Source: FEN-1250 sp038237245 (GTDB lineage: Bacteria; Gemmatimonadota; Gemmatimonadetes; Gemmatimonadales; Gemmatimonadaceae). From it: a DNA stretch of 64,000 bases. The position numbers and the translations under genes were made by a program. The DNA lies in the NCBI GenBank assembly GCA_038237245.1, contig JBBRYY010000005.1, positions 5,789 through 69,788 on the forward strand. Direction: 5' to 3'. The notes under the pieces are model-generated. The model was not told the DNA's origin, searched no databases, and saw only the letters and a program-made list of their open reading frames with translations. Positions 23,978 through 31,423 of this stretch are shown here, piece by piece. Each line of letters begins with the position of its first letter. Position 1 is the first letter of the stretch.

Positions 23978-24805
23978 TCACATTACCACGCCGCCGCCGA
24001 TCATCAGCATCTGCCCAGTCAGAAATGCGGAATCGGGGGAAGCGAGAAAGACCGCGGCGTGGGCAACGTCCTCAGCGGTTCCCCACCGCTTGAGCGGCGT
24101 GGTCTCGACCACGTTGCGGTAGTAATCGGGATCCATCGTCGTCGAGGCGAACTCCGTCTCGATCCAGCCGGGGCCCAGGATGTTCACGCGGATCTTCGGC
24201 GCAACGGAGCGTGCGAGCGATTTGCTGAAGCTGAGGATTCCGCCCTTCACGGCCGAGAACATTTGCGGATTGGTGCCTTCGAAGCCGAAGAGGACGTGAT
24301 CCCAGCTCATATTGATGATCACGCCGCCATCGGGCTGCTCCTTCATCATGCGTGCGGCTTCCCACGATGCGAGGATGGTGCCTCGCAAGTCCACCGTGAG
24401 TAGTTGGTCGAGCTTCTCGAGGCGTGACTTCTTCGCGTCGTCGCCGGTGAGGATGTCGGCGCCCGCGCTGTTGACCCAGATGTCGACGCGCCCGAACTGG
24501 TCCGCGAGGTTGCGCGCCAGTGTAGCTATCGAGGCGGGGTCGGCGAGCTCGAGTTGGAAAACGGCGGCGCGGCGGCCGGCGCGCTCGATCTCCGTCGCGA
24601 TTTCGGTGGCGTCGTGCCGGCCGGTGCGGTACGTGATGGCGACGTCTGCGCCGGCGTGGGCCAGCGCGAGGGCAATTGCGCGGCCGATTCCGGTGGATGC
24701 TCCGGTCACGAGCGCGACCTTGCCGGCGAGAGAAGACAACTGGTGGCGCTCCAGAAAACGATGCAAGCTTACCGGCGGAACTGCACTAATAAGCGCGGGA
24801 TGCAT
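23978..24805 (-). CDS. Short-chain dehydrogenase/reductase lacking the catalytic Tyr
   Basis: 275 residues from ATG 24805. The SDR cofactor motif GASTGIGRAIA and the WVNSAGADI (NNAG-like) segment are intact. The canonical YxxxK reads FSAVK (in NPQMFSAVKGG): the Tyr is Phe, by a single-base difference. The catalytic Ser region is NMSWDH. Some SDRs (PTR1, FolM) reduce dihydropterins, and a dihydromethanopterin reductase is needed here, but the missing Tyr argues against ordinary catalysis. Start uncertain: TTG 24739 has GGAG nine bases upstream and begins LSSLAGKVALVTG. Divergent from mfnB, 21 nt between ATGs. Confidence 0.85.
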   Translation of the reverse strand: MHPALISAVPPVSLHRFLERHQLSSLAGKVALVTGASTGIGRAIALALAHAGADVAITYRTGRHDATEIATEIERAGRRAAVFQLELADPASIATLARNLADQFGRVDIWVNSAGADILTGDDAKKSRLEKLDQLLTVDLRGTILASWEAARMMKEQPDGGVIINMSWDHVLFGFEGTNPQMFSAVKGGILSFSKSLARSVAPKIRVNILGPGWIETEFASTTMDPDYYRNVVETTPLKRWGTAEDVAHAAVFLASPDSAFLTGQMLMIGGGVVM

Positions 24806-24826
24806 GGGCGGTACAAGGGGGAGTGC

Positions 24827-25594
24827 ATGCGTTTGCTGGTGAGCGTTCGCAATGCGGAGGAGGCGCGGGCCGCGCTGGCGGGGGGTGCGGAGATCATCGA
24901 CGCAAAGGAGCCCGCGCACGGTGCGCTCGGGGCGGTGCAGATCGGTGTGCTGCGCGAGATCGTCGAGGCGGTGAACGGGATGCGCCCGGTGAGTGCGGCG
25001 CTCGGCGATTCGGGCGGCATCGACTCGTTGGCGAGCGCGTCCCGCGAGGCGGCGGAGGCCGGAGCGATGTTCGTGAAGGTGGGCTTCGCGGACGTGCGCG
25101 AGCTCGGCGCCGTGCGAGCGAGGCTGGCGCGCGTGATGGATGGCGCGCTGCTACCGTCGTCGCCATGCGCGGTGGTCGCGGTTGCGTACGCCGATTGGGA
25201 CGAGGTCGGTGGAGCGGCGCCGTCGACGGTGCTCGCGGCGGCGGCGGCCGAGGGGGCGATGGGGGTGTTGGTGGACACGGTGCGGAAGGATGGCGCGGGA
25301 CTCTTTCGGTGCCTCGGCCGTGCTGCGCTGGGGTCGCTCGTGCGAGAGGCACGTGAGCGGTCGCTGCTGGTGGCGCTCGCGGGGCGGATCACCGCGGACG
25401 ACATGGCGTTCGCCTACGAGGCGGGGGCGGAGATCGTGGGGGTGCGCGGCGCGGCGTGCGAGCATGGACGCGAGGGGCGCGTGCGCGAGAGCAAGGTGCG
25501 CGAGCTGGTGACTGCGCGCGATCTGCTACGCGTGCATCGCGGCGACTCGGTCGGGAGCGCGCTGAATCTCAGCCGGGAAACCAGTTTCCGCTGA
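24827..25594 (+). CDS. mfnB: (5-formylfuran-3-yl)methyl phosphate synthase, methanofuran synthesis
   Basis: Condenses two glyceraldehyde-3-phosphate molecules into the furan ring of methanofuran. 255 residues from ATG 24827 with AAGGGGGAG just upstream. Opens MRLLVSVRNAEEARAALAGG and continues AEIIDAKEPAHGALGA; Lys27 matches the active-site lysine of MfnB, and Lys84 (AMFVKVGF) and VLVDTVRKDG fit the family. It is on the plus strand within a minus-strand island: its 3' end overlaps the 3' end of mfnE by 26 nt (tail to tail), and it is divergent from the SDR gene. Confidence 0.93.
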   Translation: MRLLVSVRNAEEARAALAGGAEIIDAKEPAHGALGAVQIGVLREIVEAVNGMRPVSAALGDSGGIDSLASASREAAEAGAMFVKVGFADVRELGAVRARLARVMDGALLPSSPCAVVAVAYADWDEVGGAAPSTVLAAAAAEGAMGVLVDTVRKDGAGLFRCLGRAALGSLVREARERSLLVALAGRITADDMAFAYEAGAEIVGVRGAACEHGREGRVRESKVRELVTARDLLRVHRGDSVGSALNLSRETSFR

Positions 25595-26132
25595 GCATGT
25601 CCGGGGTCATGATCGTGCACTGCATCGACGGAGCGCGCGCACGATCGAAGTAGCGGTCAACGACGGTGAGGGCATCATGCGCATCGGGTTTGATGAGGAT
25701 CAGCTGTCGCGCGCCGACACTCGACGCGACCCACGCCGCGATGCTGTCGCTGGTGATCTCCCAGCTGTGGGGGAGCGGATCGGCTTCGCGGAGCCAGCGT
25801 GCGGGCGCGAGCACCGGGATTTTCCCTCGCAGGAGTGCGCGCTCGATCTCGCCGCGGCGATGGACGATCTCGGCGTTCGGGATGCGCGAGGCGAGGAGCA
25901 GGGCGAGCTGTTCCATGGCCAGGATGGCCATCCAGTGCGCGTCATCGTCGGTGAGGGTGTGGCGGGCGTCGGCCTCACGAACGGCGTCGGCGAAGGGGCC
26001 GCCGCCCGGGACGATGAGCAGCGTATGTTCGCGCGCGATGCGCTCGAGGGCGGAGAGAGTGCGCGCGAGCGCGCCGTCGATCTCGAGGAGTGCGCCGCCG
26101 ACTTTTACGACAGCGTCGATGGTGATGGTCAC
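25569..26132 (-). CDS. mfnE: [5-(aminomethyl)furan-3-yl]methyl phosphate kinase-like amino acid kinase
   Basis: 187 residues, amino acid kinase fold: AVVKVGGALLEIDG at the N-terminus, the nucleotide loop LLIVPGGGPFADAVRE, and WEITSDSIAAWVASSVGA near the C-terminus. In methanofuran synthesis MfnE phosphorylates aminomethyl-furan phosphate. The neighbours mfnB and mfnF make that assignment likely. It overlaps mfnF by 4 nt (ATGA) and runs 26 nt into the end of the convergent mfnB. Without that context only the kinase fold would be certain. Confidence 0.85.
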   Translation of the reverse strand: MTITIDAVVKVGGALLEIDGALARTLSALERIAREHTLLIVPGGGPFADAVREADARHTLTDDDAHWMAILAMEQLALLLASRIPNAEIVHRRGEIERALLRGKIPVLAPARWLREADPLPHSWEITSDSIAAWVASSVGARQLILIKPDAHDALTVVDRYFDRARAPSMQCTIMTPDMLSGNWFPG

Positions 26133-27157
26133 GGGGGTGAGTCGAGCCAGCGCTCGCAGAGGCGCGCGACGGCGAAGGCGGTCTCGGCGCCGGCGGCGCG
26201 CGGTGCGCCGGCGGAGATGAGATCGTCGCTGGCGATGCGGAGTCCAGCGCGCCGCGCGGCCGCGCGTGCGAGGAAGGAACCGTGTCCGGCGACGACGGCG
26301 GTGGCGAGGTGCGGATGACGCTCGCGGACGCGCGTGATCGAGGCGGCGATGCGCGCGATCATCGTGTCGGCGACGAAGGCGGCGATGCGGTCGATGTCGG
26401 AGTCATCGAGGAGCTCGCGATCGGCGCAGACGACGCGTGCGATGCGCTCGCCGGCGAAGACGCGTGTGGCAGGGCGGGAGTCAGGCGTCGGCGCGGTGTA
26501 GCCTTCCGGCGGAAGCTCGCCACGCCACAGGTGGATGTCGCCCGAGAGCGCAAACGACTCCGCGGAGACGCCGGCGAGCCCATCGTGCAACGGCACGCGG
26601 TGCGCGATCGCTTCGACGGGCGTGCGCACGGCGCCGAGGTAGAGGAGCTCGCCGGAGAGAAGGCGCTCGGGATCGGTGCGCCCTTCGGCGACGACGCGTC
26701 CGGAGGTGATCGGGATGATGTCGGTGGTGGTGGTGCCGACGTCGACGAGAATCGCGTCGGGGACGAGCGACGCGACGAGGGCGGCGGTCGCGGCCCAGTT
26801 CGAAGCGGCAACGAGGAGCGGCACGATGCGCGCGTCGGCGACATCGAGGAAGCGACCGTCGACGGCGTAGACGAAGATGCACGCGGCAGGGAAGGCGTTC
26901 GCGACGGCATCGAGCACGTACGAAACGCCATCGCGCTTGGTGCGGAAGAATTGCGAGAGCTCGGCGGTCATGGTGACGGCATGCGTCTCCGTGCCGTCGG
27001 CGCCGAGGGAAGTGGCGATGCTCTGCAGTCGGGCGGCGAGGGTCGCGGGCGCGCGCTGGATCTCGAAGGGCTCGTTGCGCGCGCAGAGCGCGTCGTCGCC
27101 CGCGATGCGCGCCGCCTTGGTGTTGACGCCTCCGATATCCCAGCCGATGACGTTCAT
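26129..27157 (-). CDS. mfnF: MfnF-like H4MPT-linked C1-transfer protein (COG1548)
   Basis: 342 residues from ATG 27157 (MNVIGWDIGGVNTKAARI); ATG 27169 would add four. Hydantoinase/oxoprolinase-like ASKHA fold with ILVDVGTTTTDIIPI and a C-terminal AGAETAFAVARL. In archaea MfnF couples the furan phosphate to the glutamyl-tyramine part of methanofuran; bacterial homologues are labelled H4MPT-linked C1-transfer protein. The gene overlaps mfnE and sits divergent from the HisA-like gene with only about 30 nt between starts. Confidence 0.87.
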   Translation of the reverse strand: MNVIGWDIGGVNTKAARIAGDDALCARNEPFEIQRAPATLAARLQSIATSLGADGTETHAVTMTAELSQFFRTKRDGVSYVLDAVANAFPAACIFVYAVDGRFLDVADARIVPLLVAASNWAATAALVASLVPDAILVDVGTTTTDIIPITSGRVVAEGRTDPERLLSGELLYLGAVRTPVEAIAHRVPLHDGLAGVSAESFALSGDIHLWRGELPPEGYTAPTPDSRPATRVFAGERIARVVCADRELLDDSDIDRIAAFVADTMIARIAASITRVRERHPHLATAVVAGHGSFLARAAARRAGLRIASDDLISAGAPRAAGAETAFAVARLCERWLDSPP

Positions 27158-27186
27158 ATGCTCGAGCATCTCGCGAAGTTTGGTCG

Positions 27187-27903
27187 ATGCGGATAATACC
27201 GGTAGTCGATCTCCGTGCGGGAGAGGCGGTGCACGGGACGGGGGGCGACCGGTCGCGATATGCGCCCGTGAAATCGGCGATCACGCCGACGCAAGGCGAT
27301 GCACTGGCGCTGGCGCAGGCGTACGCGGCGGTGTTGCGGACGAGCGAGATCTATGTGGCCGATCTCGATGCGATCGGCGGGGGCGCGGTGCAATATGTCA
27401 TGCATCAGCGGCTGTCGCGCATCGCGCGCAGCTGGATCGATGCGGGGGTGCGGAGCGAGGGTGACGCGTGTTCGCTGATCGATGCGGGGGCGGACCGCGT
27501 GGTGGTAGGGCTGGAGACGTTCCCGGGGTTCGAGGTTCTTCAGGCGATCGTGCGGCGGCTCGGTGCGGACCGAGTCGTATTCAGCCTGGATCTGCGAAGC
27601 GGGGTGCCGCTGGCGCACGCGGACGCGTTGCGCGCAATGACGCCGCCCGAGCTGGCGCGAAGGGCAGTGGATGCGGGGGCGGAGACGGTGATCGTGCTCG
27701 ATCTCGCGCGCGTCGGCAATTCAGGGGGTGCGGACGTCGAGATGATGTGCGAGATGCGCGCCGCGCTGCCCGGGGTGGATCTCATCGCGGGCGGCGGAGT
27801 GCGCCACGGCGAAGATCTCGACCGGCTCGCGGCCGCCGGGGCCGATGGTGCCCTGGTGGCGACGGCGGTGCACAGCGGAGTGATCGGAAGCGACTGGGCG
27901 TGA
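27187..27903 (+). CDS. HisA-related TIM-barrel protein of H4MPT clusters (COG1411-like)
   Basis: 238 residues. Starts MRIIPVVDLRAGEAVHGTGG and contains IYVADLDAIGGG, VFSLDLRSGVPL and DLIAGGGVRHGEDLDRL, a beta/alpha barrel related to HisA. The HisA-like Asp residues in VVDLR and DLDAI are kept. The sequence belongs with the HisA relatives that travel with H4MPT/methanofuran genes, not with a histidine operon; no other his gene is near. Reaction unknown. Plus strand inside a minus-strand island; ends 3 nt before the convergent copper-protein gene. Confidence 0.8.
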   Translation: MRIIPVVDLRAGEAVHGTGGDRSRYAPVKSAITPTQGDALALAQAYAAVLRTSEIYVADLDAIGGGAVQYVMHQRLSRIARSWIDAGVRSEGDACSLIDAGADRVVVGLETFPGFEVLQAIVRRLGADRVVFSLDLRSGVPLAHADALRAMTPPELARRAVDAGAETVIVLDLARVGNSGGADVEMMCEMRAALPGVDLIAGGGVRHGEDLDRLAAAGADGALVATAVHSGVIGSDWA

Positions 27904-27906
27904 CGC

Positions 27907-29085
27907 CTAATGATGCGTGCTGTCGCCACGCTGCTGCATGCGGGACATCCCCGGCATCGACGACATCGAGGATGACGAGGATGACACGCTGTCGCTGGGC
28001 GAGCTCTTCATCGGCATCGATTGCATGTCCATATCCTGCTGCATGGCGTCGTGAGCGTCGGGCGACTTCGAACCGCGTGATGCGCGCATCTCCGTGTACG
28101 TTGGAAGCGCCTCGATGTCGCGTTTGATATCGGCGTTCGAGAGATCTAGCACGGGCCACTGCGACATGTCATCCGGGCTGAACGCACCGTTGATGTGCCC
28201 CATGCCACCCTGAGGGATGTCCTTGCCCGTCGGATTATCATATTCGGCAACGACACGGTACTTATGGTGTGCTTCGATCGGGAGTGCTTCCTCGTGGAAG
28301 CCCCAGATGAAGCGGCCTACCTTCGAGATCTCGCCCTTGTCATCGCGATCGGACTTGAGGCGGACGAGCACCTTGCCCGTTTCTGCGTCCTCGAAGCGCA
28401 CGGCGGCGCCGTAGTCGTGCAGATGTCCGCCGATGCCGATGAGACGGCCGCTGAGCGGGAATTCGAACGTGTAGCTCTTTGTGGACTTGCCGGGCGGCAC
28501 GTCGAAGCTGGTCACGCCACCAATATGATTGTTGACGTCGACGTACAGCGGAAGCACGGGATTCTGCAGCTTGGCTTTCGGAATGTACGGGAGCGTCATC
28601 TTGAGATACGCATTATGGATGTCGCGTCCAGAATCGTTGTGCCACATTGCGTAGACGCCGAGGTGCTGGCCCTTCGCGAGCGGAACACCGACGCCGGCGG
28701 GAAGGAGAACGGGATCCGTCTCCTTGCCCCAGCCGAACAGACGTTCGACCATATGATACACGATCTGACGGCGATCGAAGTTGACCGCGATCAGATGATG
28801 GATGATGGACTTCGGCAGCGCGTGGCCATCTTCGGTCTGCATGGAGAGGTTGAAGCCGCGGAGTCCGCCGTCGACGGGCCAGTCGAAGCGCAGAACCTGC
28901 GGCGTGCCCATGTGCATCTCCGCCATGTCTGCGGGCATATCGGGAAGATCGTAAGGGCCGGCCGTGACGATGACTTCGCCGCGTGCCGAGTCCACCGATA
29001 TGGAAATCTGCGGCTCGGCATCCGGCTTCTGCGGCGAGTTCGCCGGAGCCAGGAGTGCGATCGCGAGCAGAAGAGAGACGAACAT
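27907..29085 (-). CDS. Secreted PHM/DBM-like type II copper monooxygenase homologue
   Basis: 392 residues with a signal peptide (MFVSLLLAIALLAPANS). The pattern of copper ligands of peptidylglycine/dopamine monooxygenases is recognisable: His96-His97 (SIIHHLIAV), His149 (YAMWHNDSG), His221-x-His223 with following Gly (GHLHDYGAAVRF) and Met295 (QGGMGH). The His-x-His to Met distance (72) is close to the 70 of PHM (244 to 314). The C-terminal 60 residues are rich in Met, Ser and His and could bind copper. It lies inside the H4MPT island, 32 nt after the PTPS gene. Family call is by motif; substrate unknown. Confidence 0.65.
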   Translation of the reverse strand: MFVSLLLAIALLAPANSPQKPDAEPQISISVDSARGEVIVTAGPYDLPDMPADMAEMHMGTPQVLRFDWPVDGGLRGFNLSMQTEDGHALPKSIIHHLIAVNFDRRQIVYHMVERLFGWGKETDPVLLPAGVGVPLAKGQHLGVYAMWHNDSGRDIHNAYLKMTLPYIPKAKLQNPVLPLYVDVNNHIGGVTSFDVPPGKSTKSYTFEFPLSGRLIGIGGHLHDYGAAVRFEDAETGKVLVRLKSDRDDKGEISKVGRFIWGFHEEALPIEAHHKYRVVAEYDNPTGKDIPQGGMGHINGAFSPDDMSQWPVLDLSNADIKRDIEALPTYTEMRASRGSKSPDAHDAMQQDMDMQSMPMKSSPSDSVSSSSSSMSSMPGMSRMQQRGDSTHH

Positions 29086-29117
29086 GTGATTCCTCGAGAG
29101 GTCGAGTAGAGAGTTTT

Positions 29118-29630
29118 CTAGCTGAGTCGTTCGCGGAAGAACGCCGACTGGCCGAAATTCTCCTCGACCTCGACTTCGATCATCGCGAGTTTGGCAAATT
29201 GCTTACCGCTGAGTGAAGCGCGCGCCTTCCCTGCCAGATATCGCGCCAACATTTCGACCGTCGTGTTCGGAATCGCGAGCAGTGCGCAGTCGGAAAGCGG
29301 AAAGACGTAGCGTGGCTTGCCGTCGTATGCAACCAACACGCGATCTTCTTCGGTGGTCACCTGCAGCTTCGGGTTCTGGAGCGGGAGCAACACCTTGTGG
29401 TCGATCTCATCACAGAGGCGCTTCATGAGCTGCTTCACGAACGAGAAGTCGACGACGTACCAGCTTTCCTCGTCGATATCTCCCTCGAGCGTCATCCCGA
29501 CTCGGTAGTTGTGGCCGTGCAGTGATTCGCATCGGTGCCCCGCGAACGTAATGAAGTGGGCAGCCGCGAACACCATGTAGTCCTTGGTGACTGATACACG
29601 AAACGCATTGTCCTTGCTCACCGTTCCCAC
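29118..29630 (-). CDS. 6-pyruvoyltetrahydropterin synthase homologue, PTPS-I/III type
   Basis: 170 residues. The zinc site is VFAAAHFI (His25) with His38 and His40. The catalytic motif reads CESLHGH (Cys34, Glu35), which has both the Cys of QueD/PTPS and the Glu of PTPS-III, the CExxHGH pattern of the PTPS-I/III subfamily. Such enzymes can form 6-hydroxymethyl-7,8-dihydropterin from dihydroneopterin triphosphate, bypassing FolB. Here that would feed the pterin half of H4MPT. Overlaps the CitG-like stop by 13 nt. GTG four codons into the frame is an alternative start. Confidence 0.85.
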   Translation of the reverse strand: MGTVSKDNAFRVSVTKDYMVFAAAHFITFAGHRCESLHGHNYRVGMTLEGDIDEESWYVVDFSFVKQLMKRLCDEIDHKVLLPLQNPKLQVTTEEDRVLVAYDGKPRYVFPLSDCALLAIPNTTVEMLARYLAGKARASLSGKQFAKLAMIEVEVEENFGQSAFFRERLS

Positions 29631-30478
29631 CCTCCGTTGAATCCACTGTTCAGCAGTACGACGAATACCGCAGCGGCCGTTATGTCCGCAGTTGTACCAG
29701 GGTTCCTTGAATTACGACTATCTCTGAGCTCGAGGTCAAACGACGCGACGGCGCGCCTGCCGGCATCGGAGCGCATTCCGCCCGCCGCCCGAATGGCGAT
29801 GGCGCGGTCCCTAACCGCATCGGCAGCATCCGCGCCCAGCTTCCGGGCGATCAGCGTGTCCGGGGCGTCAGCGAGGAGGGCCAGATAGCATTCCACGATC
29901 GCGTCTGGCCAGTCCAACCCTACCGAGCGCGCCTTCGTGAGGGCTGGCGCGCCCACCGTGAAGGTGCGGGCGAAGGCGGTGACGTACTCGCGCGCGATGT
30001 CATCGCGATCGGCAGCAAGCGCCATCGCCGTAGCGAGCGTGACCGTGGGAGCGACCGCGACGTCCTCCGCGGCGACCTGGCCGAGTCCGCCTGGACGTGC
30101 AAGGCGGATGGCGCTGTACACCGATGTGGCGTCGGATACCGTCGTCGCGCCGATGACCTCGCGCACGCGATCGCGGAGAGCCTTTGGCGACGATGCATGC
30201 GCAGCGCGCGCGAGCGGTGCGAGGAGGAGGACGATGCCAAGATTGGTGTTCGCGCCCGTCCAGCGACGGGTGTCCTCGATGGCGCGGCGGATGGTCTCGC
30301 CAACGGGAAACACGCCTGCCTCGAGAAATGCCGGAGCGATCGCGGCAGCGCTCGCGAGAAAGTCTTCGTAGCGCGTGTCGTGGAAGGCGATGCCGGGGGA
30401 GACATTTCCGGGCTTCGGCGCACTGGCCTCGAGCAGGCAGGCGAGCTGCGCGGCGGCCGCAATCTGCTCGCGAGTCAT
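29618..30478 (-). CDS. CitG/MdcB-like triphosphoribosyl-dephospho-CoA synthase homologue
   Basis: 286 residues from ATG 30478. Recognisable CitG-family features: LEASAPKPGNVSPG near the N-terminus, then WTGANTNLGIVLLLAPLA and LARPGGLGQVAAEDVA. CitG itself transfers a ribosyl group from ATP to dephospho-CoA; no citrate lyase or malonate decarboxylase gene is present here, and COG1767 homologues are known from H4MPT clusters, so a ribosyl transfer in H4MPT synthesis is a reasonable guess. Overlaps the RimK-like stop by 4 nt and the PTPS start by 13 nt. Confidence 0.82.
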   Translation of the reverse strand: MTREQIAAAAQLACLLEASAPKPGNVSPGIAFHDTRYEDFLASAAAIAPAFLEAGVFPVGETIRRAIEDTRRWTGANTNLGIVLLLAPLARAAHASSPKALRDRVREVIGATTVSDATSVYSAIRLARPGGLGQVAAEDVAVAPTVTLATAMALAADRDDIAREYVTAFARTFTVGAPALTKARSVGLDWPDAIVECYLALLADAPDTLIARKLGADAADAVRDRAIAIRAAGGMRSDAGRRAVASFDLELRDSRNSRNPGTTADITAAAVFVVLLNSGFNGGWER

Positions 30479-31365
30479 GAACGCGCGAGGTGCGCGGAGG
30501 CCATGTGGTCGATCAGTGCGCCGGCGACGTCGAAGGAGGTCGCCTCCTGGAGTCCACGCCACCCCGGAATTCCGTTTACCTCGAGCACGTACACCGTGCC
30601 GTCGTGCGCGGGAAGGAGATCGACGCCGGCGTAGACTGCGTCGACCGCGCGCGCGGCACGAAGGGCCATCGCGTGCATCTCCGGTGAGAGCGTGACTGCG
30701 CGCGCTTCACCGCCGCGCGAGATGTTGGTTCGCCATCCGGGGGAGCGTCGCTCGATTGCGGCGACCACGCGGTCGCCAATGACGAACGCGCGAATGTCGC
30801 GCCCCTCGTGCGGAATCGCGCGTTGAAGGTAGTAGACTCCACGAATCGCCTCCAGCGCGCGGAAGACGCGCCATGCGGTTTCCTCATCGCTCACGCGCAC
30901 CATGCCGAGTCCCATGGAGCCGAAGAGCGGCTTGACGATGACGTCGCCCAACGTGCGAAAGGCGGACGCCGCATCTTCAGCGCGCTCGCATACAATGGTT
31001 TGTGGAGTTGCGAGGCCCGCCCGTTGGAGCAGCGCGGACGTGTAGAACTTGTCCACCGTACGCTCGATCGCGCGTGGAGGATTCACGACGGCGACGCCCG
31101 CATCTTCGAGCCAGTGAAGGGCGTCGACGCGATAGATGATCTGTTCGAGCGAGCCGTTGGGGATGATGCGCGCGAGGACGGCGTCGCAGTCGAAGAGGTC
31201 GGGTGCATCTGCGCCGAGCTTTGGCAAGCCGTCGGCATGCGCGCCGAGCCGTGCGACCAGCGACTCGTACGGGAGCAGGAATGGTTGGTGGCCGCGCTCG
31301 AGGATTGCGCGCTGCAGCTCGTCGGTGTGCCAGCCGCTGCGCGTGCTGAGTACGGCGATCTTCAT
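30475..31365 (-). CDS. RimK-family ATP-grasp glutamate ligase
   Basis: 296 residues from ATG 31365 (MKIAVLSTRSGWHTDELQRA). ATP-grasp features: FGSMGLGMVRVSD nucleotide loop, YLQRAIPHEGRDIRAFVIGD and the metal-binding GTVYVLEVNGIPGWRGLQ. RimK relatives add glutamate to ribosomal S6, to coenzyme F420, or to H4MPT (MptN). Its place between mch and the CitG-like gene suggests it glutamylates H4MPT or methylofuran. It overlaps the CitG-like start by 4 nt; the start is 58 nt after the EthD lipoprotein. Confidence 0.87.
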   Translation of the reverse strand: MKIAVLSTRSGWHTDELQRAILERGHQPFLLPYESLVARLGAHADGLPKLGADAPDLFDCDAVLARIIPNGSLEQIIYRVDALHWLEDAGVAVVNPPRAIERTVDKFYTSALLQRAGLATPQTIVCERAEDAASAFRTLGDVIVKPLFGSMGLGMVRVSDEETAWRVFRALEAIRGVYYLQRAIPHEGRDIRAFVIGDRVVAAIERRSPGWRTNISRGGEARAVTLSPEMHAMALRAARAVDAVYAGVDLLPAHDGTVYVLEVNGIPGWRGLQEATSFDVAGALIDHMASAHLARS

Positions 31366-31386
31366 GGTGCGAGTACCGCGGAGCGC

Positions 31387-31413
31387 GGCCATGCGCCCTC
31401 AGGACGCATGGCC
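31387..31413 (-). repeat. Inverted repeat between the EthD lipoprotein and the RimK gene
   Basis: A perfect 9-bp stem, GGCCATGCG (31387-31395) with CGCATGGCC (31405-31413), and further pairing in the loop. No T-run follows on the minus strand. It may attenuate transcription from the lipoprotein gene into the RimK gene. Confidence 0.4.
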
Positions 31414-31423
31414 GTCGATCGCT

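Noticed and set aside
27187..27903. Histidine biosynthesis enzyme HisA
   Set aside because: No other his gene is near, the sequence departs from HisA outside the barrel motifs, and the neighbourhood is H4MPT/methylofuran.
29118..29630. Plain QueD (queuosine synthesis) for the PTPS gene
   Set aside because: The motif carries the extra Glu (CExxHGH) and there is no queC or queE nearby.
29618..30478. Citrate lyase or malonate decarboxylase prosthetic-group synthesis
   Set aside because: No citrate lyase or malonate decarboxylase subunit genes in the window; the gene is locked into the H4MPT operon.
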